DNA from: Promethearchaeota archaeon
GTDB taxonomy: Archaea > Asgardarchaeota > Lokiarchaeia > Sigyniarchaeales > SOKP01
Direction of reading: 5' to 3'
Assembly (NCBI GenBank): GCA_011364975.1
Contig: RDOE01000031.1
Coordinates: 1 to 37,286, forward strand
DNA length: 37,286 bases
The translations under genes and the position numbers were made by a program. Shown here in pieces: positions 1 to 9,531 of this stretch; the first letter of the stretch is position 1, and every line of letters starts with the position of its first letter. Under the pieces are notes generated by a model, which did no database searches, had not been told where the DNA came from, and saw only the letters and a list, made by a program, of their open reading frames with translations.

Positions 1-40
1 ATTGAAAAAGAATTAAGAATTTGTAAGGGTACTCATTCAA

Positions 41-760
41 CTATTTCTGATAACCTGTTCTTCGAGCTGCAATTAAGCCTACTTTCCTTCCAGGAGGAGC
101 ATTTCTGCTGGTTGTTGTTGAAATATGAGGATGTTTATGCCTACCTCCACCAAAAGGATGATCACACGCGTTCATAGCACTAGCGCGAACCACAGGCCAC
201 TTTTTCGCTTTTGATTGTACGCTATAGAATCTATTTCCTGCTTTGAGGAAGGGTTTATCGGTTCTACCTCCTCCTGCTACCACTCCGATTGTAGCTAAGC
301 AATTTTGATTGAACCACTTAGTTTTTTTCGAGCGAAATAGTAATTCTACATCCGTTTTTGTTTTATTCCTCACTATAGCAGCGACACCTGAGGCTCGGGC
401 AAACTTTCCTCCATCTTGAGGGGTTCCTTCAACATTAAACACTAAAGTTCCAAGGGGCATTTCACCAAGAGGAAGAACATTTCCTACGTCAATAGGTCCT
501 GTTTTAGCTTGGATAAATTCTTGTCCTTCATACACTCCTTCAGGGGGGAGCCATAGATCTTTTGATTTATCTTCATATTGGATTTTTGCTAAGGGAGCTC
601 CTCGTCCAGGGGAATGTAAAAAATCAACTACTTTAAATTTGATTTGATTCTCGCCTTCTTTAAATGGTCGATATTTAACTCTTCCTACGTGTCGGTGACC
701 GGGGGATCGTGCCCACATATTGCCATGTCCTTTCCGTTGTACTAGAATTCTTTTACCCAT
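41..760 (-). CDS. rpl2: Large ribosomal subunit protein uL2 (archaeal L2/L8e)
   Basis: This is the universal large-subunit protein uL2, which supports the peptidyl transferase centre and subunit association. The 239-residue product has the archaeal N-terminus MGKRILVQRKG and near the C-terminus the conserved segment around DHPFGGGRHKHPH, which carries the functionally important histidine loop, then a basic tail ending RRTGYQK. A GTG three codons upstream (769) is open, but the ATG at 760 matches the family start, so I chose it. The usual archaeal neighbours (L23 upstream, S19 downstream) are absent: GatD lies upstream, and the 40 bases after the stop encode no S19 start. The gene therefore appears detached from the standard ribosomal cluster, at least on its upstream side. 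Identity is very sure. Confidence 0.97.
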   Translation of the reverse strand: MGKRILVQRKGHGNMWARSPGHRHVGRVKYRPFKEGENQIKFKVVDFLHSPGRGAPLAKIQYEDKSKDLWLPPEGVYEGQEFIQAKTGPIDVGNVLPLGEMPLGTLVFNVEGTPQDGGKFARASGVAAIVRNKTKTDVELLFRSKKTKWFNQNCLATIGVVAGGGRTDKPFLKAGNRFYSVQSKAKKWPVVRASAMNACDHPFGGGRHKHPHISTTTSRNAPPGRKVGLIAARRTGYQK

Positions 761-869
761 GTGATTCACTTATTAGTATAGAATAAATATTTTTAATTAA
801 AGAAGCTATAAATTTTTTATTATTTTGCGTAAAAGTCTTTGATTTTAAAGTTTTCAAAGAAAGGGTTTA

Positions 870-2243
870 TCAAAGCTTATTAGTTCGTAATAATTCATCG
901 ACATTATAATTAAAAGCGATAGGGAGTTCTCGTTCGATAAACTCTCCCGCAATATTAGTCAATAACAAACTTTTTACCTCCTTTGGATCATTAGTTTGCC
1001 CTAAAACCCAACCAAGTTTAACATATCCCACTTCTGGGATCATATTTCTTCCAGGAATTACTCCTAAGTTTTGAAGTTCCCTTCCTGTGGAATAAACATT
1101 CATTCCCACAAAACCGTGTAATGTTTGAGTGGTCATAAGAACAATTATTCCTTCTTGGATCGCCCTTTCGATGGATTTGTAAAGATAGGTGCCAACATGA
1201 CCTAAACCAGTACCAGCGATAACAATTCCTCGATAACTATGGTCGGTACAAAAATCAATTAATTCCGCACTCGCTCCAGGATAGTAGTAAATTAATGCTG
1301 TTTTTTTTTCAAAATTGGTTAAAAGCTCAAGTTTTTGTTTACTTCGTTTTTGGTATTCATTTTCAAAAACTCTAATTTGTTTATCTTTAACCATTCCAAG
1401 TGGAATGCTGTTAATAGTTCGAAATGTATTTCTAACAGAGGAATGCATCTTTCTTACTAACGTACCACGATGAATTAATCCATAATCATGGGAAGTCGAA
1501 CCTAACATCACTACAGTTACTTCGGCGATATCTGAAATAGCCACAGTTGCAGAATTAATTAAATTTAGGGCAGCGTCGGATGAAGGTCTGTCTGAGCTTC
1601 TTTGACTTCCTGTCAAAACTACGGGGATTGGTAGATTCTTTAACATAAACGAAAGTGCAGCACTTGTATAACTCATAGTATCTGTTCCATGACCAATTAT
1701 TATACCTTCTATTCCAGAGTCTATGGCGTTCTTAATTTTTTCAGCTAAACTTTGCCAATTAGTATGGGTCATATTCTCTGAAAGAATCTCAAAAACAACC
1801 TCGCATTCCAGGTTACAAATATCAGCTAATTCGGGTACAGCACTGAACAACTCTCCTGGCGTAAAGGAAGGGATCACCGCACCAGTAGTATAATCTAAGC
1901 GAGAAGCGACAGTTCCTCCAGTTCCTAAAAGTTTCACTGAAGGTAATTCTTTATTAAAGGGGAAGGTTTTTTCAGGTATTTTGTATATTGCTTCTCTCAC
2001 CCCTATTTTTTCAATTTCGAGTACTTCATCAATGTGTATCCCTAAATTATAATTATTTTCTAATTTAATTTCGATGAAATCTGGTAGAGAAAATTCAGCT
2101 CTTGGTAGAATAATTCCTTCTAAAATAGTCTTCTCAGTCTTGATTCGAATGATATCCCAAACACCCAATTTATGATCTTGTAATAATTTTTTAGCTTTTC
2201 CTTTGTAACCTTTTAACTTACTTTCCAATTTTAGCACCTTCAT
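870..2243 (-). CDS. gatD: Glutamyl-tRNA(Gln) amidotransferase subunit D (asparaginase-like)
   Basis: GatD supplies ammonia from amide donors to GatE, which converts Glu-tRNA(Gln) to Gln-tRNA(Gln) in archaea. The 457-residue protein has a short N-terminal beta domain (about 1-85) followed by a type I asparaginase domain. Visible asparaginase motifs are LGTGGTVAS (106-114), HGTDTM (185-190), TGSQR (211-215) and a downstream region with the catalytic lysine (RGTLVRKM). Length fits the family. It starts with ATG and overlaps the end of gatE by 26 bases, so the two are probably translationally coupled in the order gatE-gatD. This enzyme pair is archaea-specific and implies that this organism forms Gln-tRNA by transamidation. 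Confidence 0.95.
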   Translation of the reverse strand: MKVLKLESKLKGYKGKAKKLLQDHKLGVWDIIRIKTEKTILEGIILPRAEFSLPDFIEIKLENNYNLGIHIDEVLEIEKIGVREAIYKIPEKTFPFNKELPSVKLLGTGGTVASRLDYTTGAVIPSFTPGELFSAVPELADICNLECEVVFEILSENMTHTNWQSLAEKIKNAIDSGIEGIIIGHGTDTMSYTSAALSFMLKNLPIPVVLTGSQRSSDRPSSDAALNLINSATVAISDIAEVTVVMLGSTSHDYGLIHRGTLVRKMHSSVRNTFRTINSIPLGMVKDKQIRVFENEYQKRSKQKLELLTNFEKKTALIYYYPGASAELIDFCTDHSYRGIVIAGTGLGHVGTYLYKSIERAIQEGIIVLMTTQTLHGFVGMNVYSTGRELQNLGVIPGRNMIPEVGYVKLGWVLGQTNDPKEVKSLLLTNIAGEFIERELPIAFNYNVDELLRTNKL

Positions 2244-4149
2244 TCATTATTCTTTTTATAGCTTTTTTAAGCTCGTCGGAAACAATTGCCCCATCAACTT
2301 TTCCTCTAACTTTTTTCATTACATCCCCCATTAATGGGCCCATTGCTTTCATTTGACGTTCTTTAATTATTTTTTGATTTTGATTCACAATTTCTTTGAT
2401 TATAGTTTTCAAATCTTGAATTGACACCACTTTGATACCGAGACTTTCTATAATCTCATTAATGGATAGTTGTGGAGATTCAGACTTTAAAACCATGATT
2501 TCTTCAATTGCTTCTTTACTTACTTTATTATCTCTTAAGCTTTTAAAAATCTCAATATAATCATTATCTAATATATTATCAATCTCTTTTCCATCACGTC
2601 TAAGTGCTAAAGTTGTTTCTAATAATATATTTAATACAATTGAAGGATTTTTAGGGTATATTTTTATTAATTTTTCAAATAAGTCTAATTTTTCACTAAA
2701 AATTAATTCCTTTATCATACGCTCTTCTGTTTCATATTGTTCTGAATATTCCTTAATAATATCCCATGGATATTTGGGGATAGTTTGTCTTACTTGATCT
2801 ATTTCCTCTCTTGTATTAATAATAGATGGAGAATCCGTATCAGGATATAATCTAGCTCCTCCATGTAATTCACGTAAAAATTCTGTATTTCCTGTTTCTA
2901 AAGCTTTTCTAGTTTCGGGGGGAACTCCATTAAATGCTAATTTTACACGATTAATAATAACCTTAATAGCCTTATCTACTTCTTTTTGAGTTCCCAGAAC
3001 TAGCACAAAGCAATCTTGACTCTTAGAATTTAATTCATTTCTAATTTTACTGATTTCATTATCATTAAAGTTATATTTTCTTAATCCTTCATCAGAGTGA
3101 ATAATTCCTTTTAAACCACTAATAGACTTTACCTTACTGCTTATTTCAGTCCCAAATCGATAATTTTCCGTTAATTCTTTTCCCAGAATATCTTTAAACC
3201 CTTTAAAGTTTATTCCATAAAGTTTTTTACCAGCTCTTAATCCTTTAGCAATAAAACTTGAGTTAGTATTTTTAAGAAATTTAGAAAGCTCCTTGGGTTC
3301 AGTTTTAAGAGCTTCTTCACTTAATCCTCTTTTATTTAATTCTTCTTTAATTTCAATTAGTTTTAATTGACGTGATATTTCGTTATTAATTAATTTTGGA
3401 ATCCAATCAAGCTTTTGCACTCCTTTAATTTCAATTCTCTTACCTTTTTTTATACTAATATTAATATCTTGTCTGATAGAACCCAAAACTTTTTTTACTT
3501 TAGTAGACCATAATAATAAACCTAAACGTTCTGCACAATCCCTACATTCATATGGATCAGTTATATCAGGATCTGTGGTTATTTCGACCAGAGGTATCCC
3601 GAGGCGATCCAAACGATAGTAGTTTGTTTTATTTTCCGTATTAATTTTACGTGCGGCGTCTTCTTCTAAACTTAAAATATTAATTCCAATTTTTTTTCCG
3701 TTTTCTAAGATTAGATATCCATCGGTTCCTAAAATCATAGTTCTTTGAAAACCACATGGAACACTCCCATCAAGATAATTTTTTCTACATACATGCATCT
3801 CTTCAATTATATTAGCATTAAGGAGAGCTGCTATTTGAAGAGCTATATATCTTGCTTCGTCATTACATGAAAATGGAGGAGTATCATCTAATTCATAGGT
3901 ACAGATAACATCATTATACCCTTCATAAATTGTAGTTATTCCTTTTTCATACTCTGTCAACATAGCTTTATCAAATTTCCCCATTTCACCTAGGACAGGC
4001 CTCATTAATCGCTTTACAGTGAAGTCAGGGTTTCTAGTTCCTTGTAATTCGGCGGGACACCTACAGAATAATTTCTTTTCTGTGTCTAATTGCTGATGGA
4101 TTTCAAGACCACATTTAAGACCTATTTTTTTATAATCGAATTTTTCCAT
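2218..4149 (-). CDS. gatE: Glutamyl-tRNA(Gln) amidotransferase subunit E
   Basis: GatE is the kinase/transamidase subunit that activates Glu-tRNA(Gln) with ATP and amidates it with ammonia from GatD. The 643-residue protein begins with the GatB/E signature LKCGLEIHQQL and has zinc-type cysteines in LFCRCPAE (about 28-33). It continues with the catalytic cradle (to about 270), the GAD-type insertion that distinguishes GatE from GatB (about 270-420), and a helical tail with the YqeY-like end KAMGPLMGDVMKKVRGKVDG. Length is normal. The ATG at 4149 begins MEKFDYKKIGLKCGLE, matching family starts. The gene is preceded by a 182-base AT-rich spacer that probably holds its promoter, and it overlaps gatD. 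Confidence 0.96.
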   Translation of the reverse strand: MEKFDYKKIGLKCGLEIHQQLDTEKKLFCRCPAELQGTRNPDFTVKRLMRPVLGEMGKFDKAMLTEYEKGITTIYEGYNDVICTYELDDTPPFSCNDEARYIALQIAALLNANIIEEMHVCRKNYLDGSVPCGFQRTMILGTDGYLILENGKKIGINILSLEEDAARKINTENKTNYYRLDRLGIPLVEITTDPDITDPYECRDCAERLGLLLWSTKVKKVLGSIRQDINISIKKGKRIEIKGVQKLDWIPKLINNEISRQLKLIEIKEELNKRGLSEEALKTEPKELSKFLKNTNSSFIAKGLRAGKKLYGINFKGFKDILGKELTENYRFGTEISSKVKSISGLKGIIHSDEGLRKYNFNDNEISKIRNELNSKSQDCFVLVLGTQKEVDKAIKVIINRVKLAFNGVPPETRKALETGNTEFLRELHGGARLYPDTDSPSIINTREEIDQVRQTIPKYPWDIIKEYSEQYETEERMIKELIFSEKLDLFEKLIKIYPKNPSIVLNILLETTLALRRDGKEIDNILDNDYIEIFKSLRDNKVSKEAIEEIMVLKSESPQLSINEIIESLGIKVVSIQDLKTIIKEIVNQNQKIIKERQMKAMGPLMGDVMKKVRGKVDGAIVSDELKKAIKRIMNEGAKIGK

Positions 4150-4331
4150 AAAAATTCAAACTGAAATTTATATTAGATTATGATCTTTTTAATTAAGGTT
4201 TAAATTTGAATATATGCTATAGCTTTTTCAAGATATCTATGACTAAGTACTTATAACTAAAATGAAATTCACTTAATCCTTACTGAGAGCAATATAATAT
4301 AATTTATTTCAAAATAAAGTTAAGATAGATT

Positions 4332-6659
4332 TTAGAATTTATTATAACGATATCGAACCATTATATCGTCTTGGACTGCTTTTGGTAAATCTATAAACCT
4401 AGCACTATAGCCTGATACTCTAACCATTAAGTCTTTATAAAGATTGGGATTTTTTTGAGCATCTTCTAATGTGTTTATTGAAAAAGCATTAAATTGTAGG
4501 TGAGAACCATTAAGTTTAATGTAACTTCTTAGTAATGATTCAAAGATATCACCATTATTTAACAATGTTATTTCTGGATTTATATTAAATGTACATGCAA
4601 GTCCATTGCCAAAGAGGGAATGATCAATTTTAGTTACACTGTTTATTGCTGCTGTTAATCCTTTCTCAGCACTAGAACCTGGGGCGATATCTCGATTTAA
4701 TGGTTTTCCCTTTTTTCTACCTGAAGGTAAAGCACCAGTAAAAATACCAAAACCTACATGAGTGGTCATAGCATGAATTCCTACTCTATAATCTCCTCCT
4801 CTCGCACTTTTAAGCCCAATAATAGATTGAGCAAGGATTTCTGCAACTTTTTTAGCATAAATATCAGCATTCTCATCATCAGATCCATATTTTGGGCATT
4901 TATAGAGCAAATAATTTTGCAGATGACGATAACCCCTGAAATTATTTTTTAAAGCTGTTATTATTTCGTTCATTGTTGTTTCTTTTTGCTTAAAAACAGC
5001 CCAATCTAGGGCTGCTAATGAATCTACTACATCCGTGAAACCAGTAACGTGTATTCCTGAGAAATTGTATTTTGCAGAACCCTTATTTATATCAACTCCA
5101 CTTTCAAAACACCCACGTATGCATAATGACATCAATGGTGTAGGTTTAAGATTTTTATGTGCTTGTTGATAAGCATTTGCTGTAATTGCAGCCATTTTCA
5201 TCATTGAAGTCAGCTTTTCTTGAAATTTATTAAGAATTTCATTCATTGACAAAAATCCTTCTGATTCAAGATTATTATCAATATAAGAACTCACTATTGT
5301 ATTGTCTAAACCTAATGCTAGTTCTAAAGCTTTTGCGGTATTAAGAAAAACTGCACCAGTATTGTCATAAGAAGTCCCTGAAGTTGATAACCCTACACAT
5401 CCCACAATTCCATAATCGCGAGCTTCTTCTAAAGGTATTCCGTAATTCATTAAACTTTTAATTACGACCTCATCATTATATAATCCAATTAAATTTTTAC
5501 CTTTTGATAAAATTTGAGCTATTTTCTTTAAAAGATTGGATGGAGAGGAATCATGAATTCTTATTACAATATTTGGACTTGGAACAGAAACCTCAGCAGC
5601 AGCTCTTAATATGAGATATGTTAGAGCGTTAGTGGCATCGTAGCCATTTTGATCAACTCCTCCAATTAGCATATTCTGTGTAGTTGCCATACCTCCAAAA
5701 TATTGAGTCGCAACAGTATCATATAATGCAATAATTTCATTTGTTTTAAGAAGGAGATTTTTGAAAATTTTAACAGTATGTTCAATATCACCACTATAAT
5801 AAGGTAGAAGGTATTGATCTATCCTTCCAAAAGAGATACCATGTTCAAAATTTTCCAAATGTAAAGCTAAATGTATGAACCAAATAAGTTGAACAGCTTC
5901 TTGAAGGTTACTTGGTGGTTTAGTAGAAATATTTCTACATGTTTGGGCTATCTTAATCAGTTCTTCCTTTCTAGATGGACTTTCTTCATCGGAAGCGAGA
6001 ATTTCTGCTTTTTCCGCATATTTAGTGGTAAAATTAATTAAAGCTTCACAAACAATTATTATAGCTTTGTAAAAAGCGATTTTTTCATCTGCTGAAATGT
6101 CACTTATTATCAAATTATTAGATTGATCAATCATTTTTTTTGATTCTTCTATATAACTTCTTAGGCCTTTTGAAATAAGACGTTTATAATCTACCACTAC
6201 ATGAGCAATACCTCCTATTTCTGTGGCTACATAAGCACAACCACTAAAAGAAGTCTCGAAAACAATATCAGGTGCCAACTCTCGAGCAAAAGTATCAATT
6301 TTAAAATTATTATAATATGGATATACTTTATTTTTTAATAAGGAAATATCTTCTTCACAAATATTTATAGGATTCACTGATCTCTTTGGGAGAGTATTAA
6401 GTTCTTTAATTATTCTGTAGCCACTTGCCTCGAAGCGAGGAATGGCTACTGGAATATTTTCATCAAATGTCCCAACAATGATTTCATCAGATCTGATAAT
6501 AATTGGCAAATTTTCTAAAGTATTTCTTAATCCTTCTGCTTGCCTTATAATCATGGGCTTTCCTGGATTTTCTTTCAGTGCTTTTGTATAGTATATCGGC
6601 ACTTTAATCGAGATATGAGGTGTTTTCCTAACCAAATCATTTAATAATGCTGAAGTCAA
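4332..6659 (-). CDS. Glycyl radical enzyme (PFL/diol-dehydratase superfamily), atypical active site
   Basis: A 775-residue oxygen-sensitive glycyl radical enzyme. The C-terminal radical loop is RVSGYSARF with the radical glycine at about 750. The thiyl-radical cysteine is C421 in GIVGCVGLSTSG. Family dehydratases and decarboxylases usually have Glu two residues after this Cys (CVE), and pyruvate formate-lyase has two adjacent cysteines. Here there is neither: residue 423 is Gly. The YNFSG segment (about 530) and the usual N-terminal PFL-like barrel are present. The start codon appears to be TTG at 6659, with AAGGGGT just upstream; no ATG lies near the expected N-terminus. No recognisable activating enzyme lies beside it. 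Substrate unknown; the missing Glu argues against a simple dehydratase annotation. Confidence 0.88.
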   Translation of the reverse strand: MTSALLNDLVRKTPHISIKVPIYYTKALKENPGKPMIIRQAEGLRNTLENLPIIIRSDEIIVGTFDENIPVAIPRFEASGYRIIKELNTLPKRSVNPINICEEDISLLKNKVYPYYNNFKIDTFARELAPDIVFETSFSGCAYVATEIGGIAHVVVDYKRLISKGLRSYIEESKKMIDQSNNLIISDISADEKIAFYKAIIIVCEALINFTTKYAEKAEILASDEESPSRKEELIKIAQTCRNISTKPPSNLQEAVQLIWFIHLALHLENFEHGISFGRIDQYLLPYYSGDIEHTVKIFKNLLLKTNEIIALYDTVATQYFGGMATTQNMLIGGVDQNGYDATNALTYLILRAAAEVSVPSPNIVIRIHDSSPSNLLKKIAQILSKGKNLIGLYNDEVVIKSLMNYGIPLEEARDYGIVGCVGLSTSGTSYDNTGAVFLNTAKALELALGLDNTIVSSYIDNNLESEGFLSMNEILNKFQEKLTSMMKMAAITANAYQQAHKNLKPTPLMSLCIRGCFESGVDINKGSAKYNFSGIHVTGFTDVVDSLAALDWAVFKQKETTMNEIITALKNNFRGYRHLQNYLLYKCPKYGSDDENADIYAKKVAEILAQSIIGLKSARGGDYRVGIHAMTTHVGFGIFTGALPSGRKKGKPLNRDIAPGSSAEKGLTAAINSVTKIDHSLFGNGLACTFNINPEITLLNNGDIFESLLRSYIKLNGSHLQFNAFSINTLEDAQKNPNLYKDLMVRVSGYSARFIDLPKAVQDDIMVRYRYNKF

Positions 6660-6920
6660 AAATTACCCCTTTTTTTTAATTGATGTAAATATATATCATT
6701 TTTTGGTTGAATATTAATTAAGTTTAATGGATATAGATGGAAAGGGGGCTATTGATATAAAAAAATAATTCAAACTTCTAAGATTAGTATTTAAATTATA
6801 AAAATTTATTAATTATTTGGAGTATAATTAGAGGAGATTTCTGCCTTATATATATTAAATTTTTAATATTTAAAGATAAAAGTCCTGATATTATTCTAAA
6901 TAAGAGATGTTAATCTCCTA

Positions 6921-8549
6921 TTATAACATTTTTGATACATAAGGACCATCTAACTTATATCCTAAGTCATAAAACCAGTCTCTTGCTCCGATACCACTAA
7001 TAACTGCTAATTTTTTGGTATCAAAATCTTCAGCAGCGATTTTTTCTGCATTGTTCATTAAGAGTTTGCCATAACCCAAATGTTGTACTTGAGTATCCTT
7101 ATATGGTTTTTTATCCTTTGGAACCAATTCACCTACAACTCGGACTTCTCTAACAATCATCGTTTTTCCATCATTTAATTCTGAACGATGGGCATATTCT
7201 GATGGTTTTCTTAGCCTTAAATATCCGATTAATATGTTCCTTTCTTTATTTTCAAGAGATAAGAAAATTTCTTGCCCCTTTGAAGCTTCATAATCTAATC
7301 TATATTCCCTTACATTTTTGAGGAGATCTTTATTGAAATCAATATTTTTAGTGGAAAGTCCATACTCACGGCATCTTATACAATTACATTTCGAATTTAA
7401 CTCTCTTAATCGATTTTGGACTAATTGTCTTAAATTACTTTTATTGCATCCTGCTTCAATTAGGGGAGCAGGAATATCTCTCATAATTCTTTGTATTCTT
7501 ACATAGGGAGGAATTTTAAGTTTTCCTTGAGCAATTAATTCAACCATCTTATCATTAGAATAGGGTGAGTAATCTCCATTTTTCCACCAATCATACAATT
7601 CAGTGCCCTTAATCACTAGACAGGGATATATTTTTAGCATATCAGGTTTATAGTCAGGATCGGTAAAAAGAATATCAAACATTTCCATATCTTGTGTATA
7701 AGTTGTATGTGGAAGGTTTGGCATAATATGTGCATTTACTTTTAATCCAGCGTCCTTAGAGATGCGAATAGCTTCAATACTGTCTCTAGTAGAATGTCCT
7801 CTCTTTATAACTTTATACACATCATCATAGACTGTTTGAATTCCAATTTCAACTCGAGTTGCGCCGTAATTAAGCATTTTATCTACATCAACTTCTTTAC
7901 AAAAATCAGGTCTTGTTTCAATTGTTAATCCAATTATTCTTCTTTTCGAAGTTTCAGCTAATTTTAATACTTCACGTAGGGATTGTGATCGTGAATTAAT
8001 AACACCCCCATATGCACCCGCTACAAAATTTTCTTGATAAGTTGTATCAGATGCTAAGAAAGTTCCTCCCATTATTATTAACTCGATCTTATCGACTTTA
8101 TGACCTATCGCTTTTAGATCCTGAATCCTGCTTTGAACTTGAGCAAAAGAATCATAATTATTATGAATAGATCTCATAGCAGCCGGTTCTTTCCCTGTAT
8201 AAGATTGAGCAACTTTTTCACCTGGCTGAGACTCTTTCCCAGGACAATAAATACAATTACCTGGGCAAGTTAATGGTTTTGTCATAATTGCTATAACAGA
8301 TACACCAGAAATTGATCTAGTTTCCCTTCTTTTCAGAATATGAGATAATCGTTCTCTTTCGGCTGGAGACGCATAATTTAATATGGTTGCGTTTTTTATT
8401 ACTTTATGATATTGATATCTTTTTCCAATCTTACCTTTTAAATTTGTAAAACTATTTTTTGAAATTTTTGGGTTCTCTAGCAAAAATTCTATAATTTCTC
8501 GACAAAGATTTTTTAATTTTTCATCTGAATTTGAGTTTATATTAGCCAT
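6921..8549 (-). CDS. elp3: Elp3, tRNA wobble-uridine cm5U synthase (radical SAM + GNAT)
   Basis: Archaeal Elp3 starts the modification of the wobble uridine (position 34) in tRNAs, using S-adenosylmethionine and acetyl-CoA. The 542-residue protein has the radical SAM domain with cluster cysteines C95, C99 and C102 (CPGNCIYC), surrounded by Elp3-specific text (KPLTCPGNC, PGEKVAQSYTGKEPA, GGTF). A linker with a second cysteine group (CNCIRCREYG) follows, and then a C-terminal GNAT acetyltransferase fold (about 400-542) with acetyl-CoA loop residues in HLGYGKLLM. Length and domain order are normal, and the ATG start is clear. It stands alone, with 260 bases of non-coding AT-rich DNA between it and the gene to its left. 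Confidence 0.96.
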   Translation of the reverse strand: MANINSNSDEKLKNLCREIIEFLLENPKISKNSFTNLKGKIGKRYQYHKVIKNATILNYASPAERERLSHILKRRETRSISGVSVIAIMTKPLTCPGNCIYCPGKESQPGEKVAQSYTGKEPAAMRSIHNNYDSFAQVQSRIQDLKAIGHKVDKIELIIMGGTFLASDTTYQENFVAGAYGGVINSRSQSLREVLKLAETSKRRIIGLTIETRPDFCKEVDVDKMLNYGATRVEIGIQTVYDDVYKVIKRGHSTRDSIEAIRISKDAGLKVNAHIMPNLPHTTYTQDMEMFDILFTDPDYKPDMLKIYPCLVIKGTELYDWWKNGDYSPYSNDKMVELIAQGKLKIPPYVRIQRIMRDIPAPLIEAGCNKSNLRQLVQNRLRELNSKCNCIRCREYGLSTKNIDFNKDLLKNVREYRLDYEASKGQEIFLSLENKERNILIGYLRLRKPSEYAHRSELNDGKTMIVREVRVVGELVPKDKKPYKDTQVQHLGYGKLLMNNAEKIAAEDFDTKKLAVISGIGARDWFYDLGYKLDGPYVSKML

Positions 8550-8676
8550 ATGATCAATATTATTTTAAAATTCCATCTATTCTAAATGAAGGATAGATAT
8601 ATTTAATGATAATTAGGGATTAAGTAAATATTTTATGTAAAGGTTTAATAAGTAATTGAAAGTTAAAGTGTTTAAT

Positions 8677-9531
8677 TTAACTAAACGATATTTTTCTCCC
8701 AGTATAATCTCGCTTATAAGAACCGAAATCAATTATTTTACTTAAAGTTTCACGATTAAAAATAGGTCCATCTTTACAAACCAATAAACCTAACGGATCT
8801 AAACTGCATAATCCGCATAAACCACAACCACATCTCATCATTCGCTCAAGACTCGCATAAAATTCGAAATCATATTTTTCAGATAGTTTAAATATTTCAT
8901 ATAACATTAATTCTGGTCCACAACAATAAACCACAACTCTTTTAAGTTCTTTATTTGAATACTTTTTCAATTCTTGCTCAAAAACTGTTGATGCTAGACC
9001 TTTTGTTCCAGAACTTCCATCTTCAGTACAATATATTATATTTGAAATTATATCGATTTTTGAATTAAAATCATCTGTATAGAGTAAATCACCATGTATT
9101 TTTCCACCTTCTATTATATTAAAATTTAACTTATTATCAATTAATATTTTTGATAAACATTTTAAAGGTGCTATGCCAATACCTCCTCCGATTAAATAAA
9201 TTATACTTAATTTATCATTAAGCACTTTAAAGAAATTTCCTAAAGGTCCTCTAATACCTATGTAATCATTAGGTTCTAAATTATGCATTGCATTAGTACA
9301 TTCTCCTATATTTTTAACGGTTATTGACCAATTACCTTCCCCATCAAAATTAGATAGTGACATTGGAATCTCATCAACTCCAGGTACCCATACCATGACA
9401 AATTGCCCTGGTTTTGGAGTTATATAATTTTTACCATGAATCTCTTTCATATTAAAAATTAAGGTTTTTACATTATAACACTCATTAATTATTTTTTTAA
9501 CCTTAACAGTGAATATGGTATTTTCAGTCAC
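8677..9531 (-). CDS. pyrK: Dihydroorotate dehydrogenase B electron-transfer subunit PyrK
   Basis: PyrK carries FAD and a [2Fe-2S] cluster and passes electrons from dihydroorotate oxidation in PyrD to NAD. The protein shows a ferredoxin-reductase-like FAD region (PGQFVMVWVPG, PMSLSN), an NAD-binding loop (YLIGGGIGIAPL) and the C-terminal cluster cysteines in RCGCGLCGLC, with a further Cys in LVCKDGP. An open frame extends to a TTG at 9573, but that lies 50 bases inside pyrD with no good ribosome site. A GTG at 9531 overlaps the pyrD stop by eight bases (GTGACTGA) and has AGAGG nine bases upstream, so I use it (284 residues). This start indicates coupled translation with pyrD. Confidence 0.93.
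   Translation of the reverse strand: MTENTIFTVKVKKIINECYNVKTLIFNMKEIHGKNYITPKPGQFVMVWVPGVDEIPMSLSNFDGEGNWSITVKNIGECTNAMHNLEPNDYIGIRGPLGNFFKVLNDKLSIIYLIGGGIGIAPLKCLSKILIDNKLNFNIIEGGKIHGDLLYTDDFNSKIDIISNIIYCTEDGSSGTKGLASTVFEQELKKYSNKELKRVVVYCCGPELMLYEIFKLSEKYDFEFYASLERMMRCGCGLCGLCSLDPLGLLVCKDGPIFNRETLSKIIDFGSYKRDYTGRKISFS

Noticed and set aside
1..40. Start of ribosomal protein S19 after uL2
   Set aside because: The ATG at 36 on the minus strand gives MSTLTNS and then a stop.
4261..4310. C/D-box-like elements between gatE and the glycyl radical enzyme
   Set aside because: The C-box match (AATGAAAT) is poor and no guide-like GC-rich segment is present.
6660..6920. Small genes in the spacer between the glycyl radical enzyme and elp3
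   Set aside because: Only very short frames (about 13 codons) without signals; the 261 bases appear to be AT-rich regulatory or terminator DNA.
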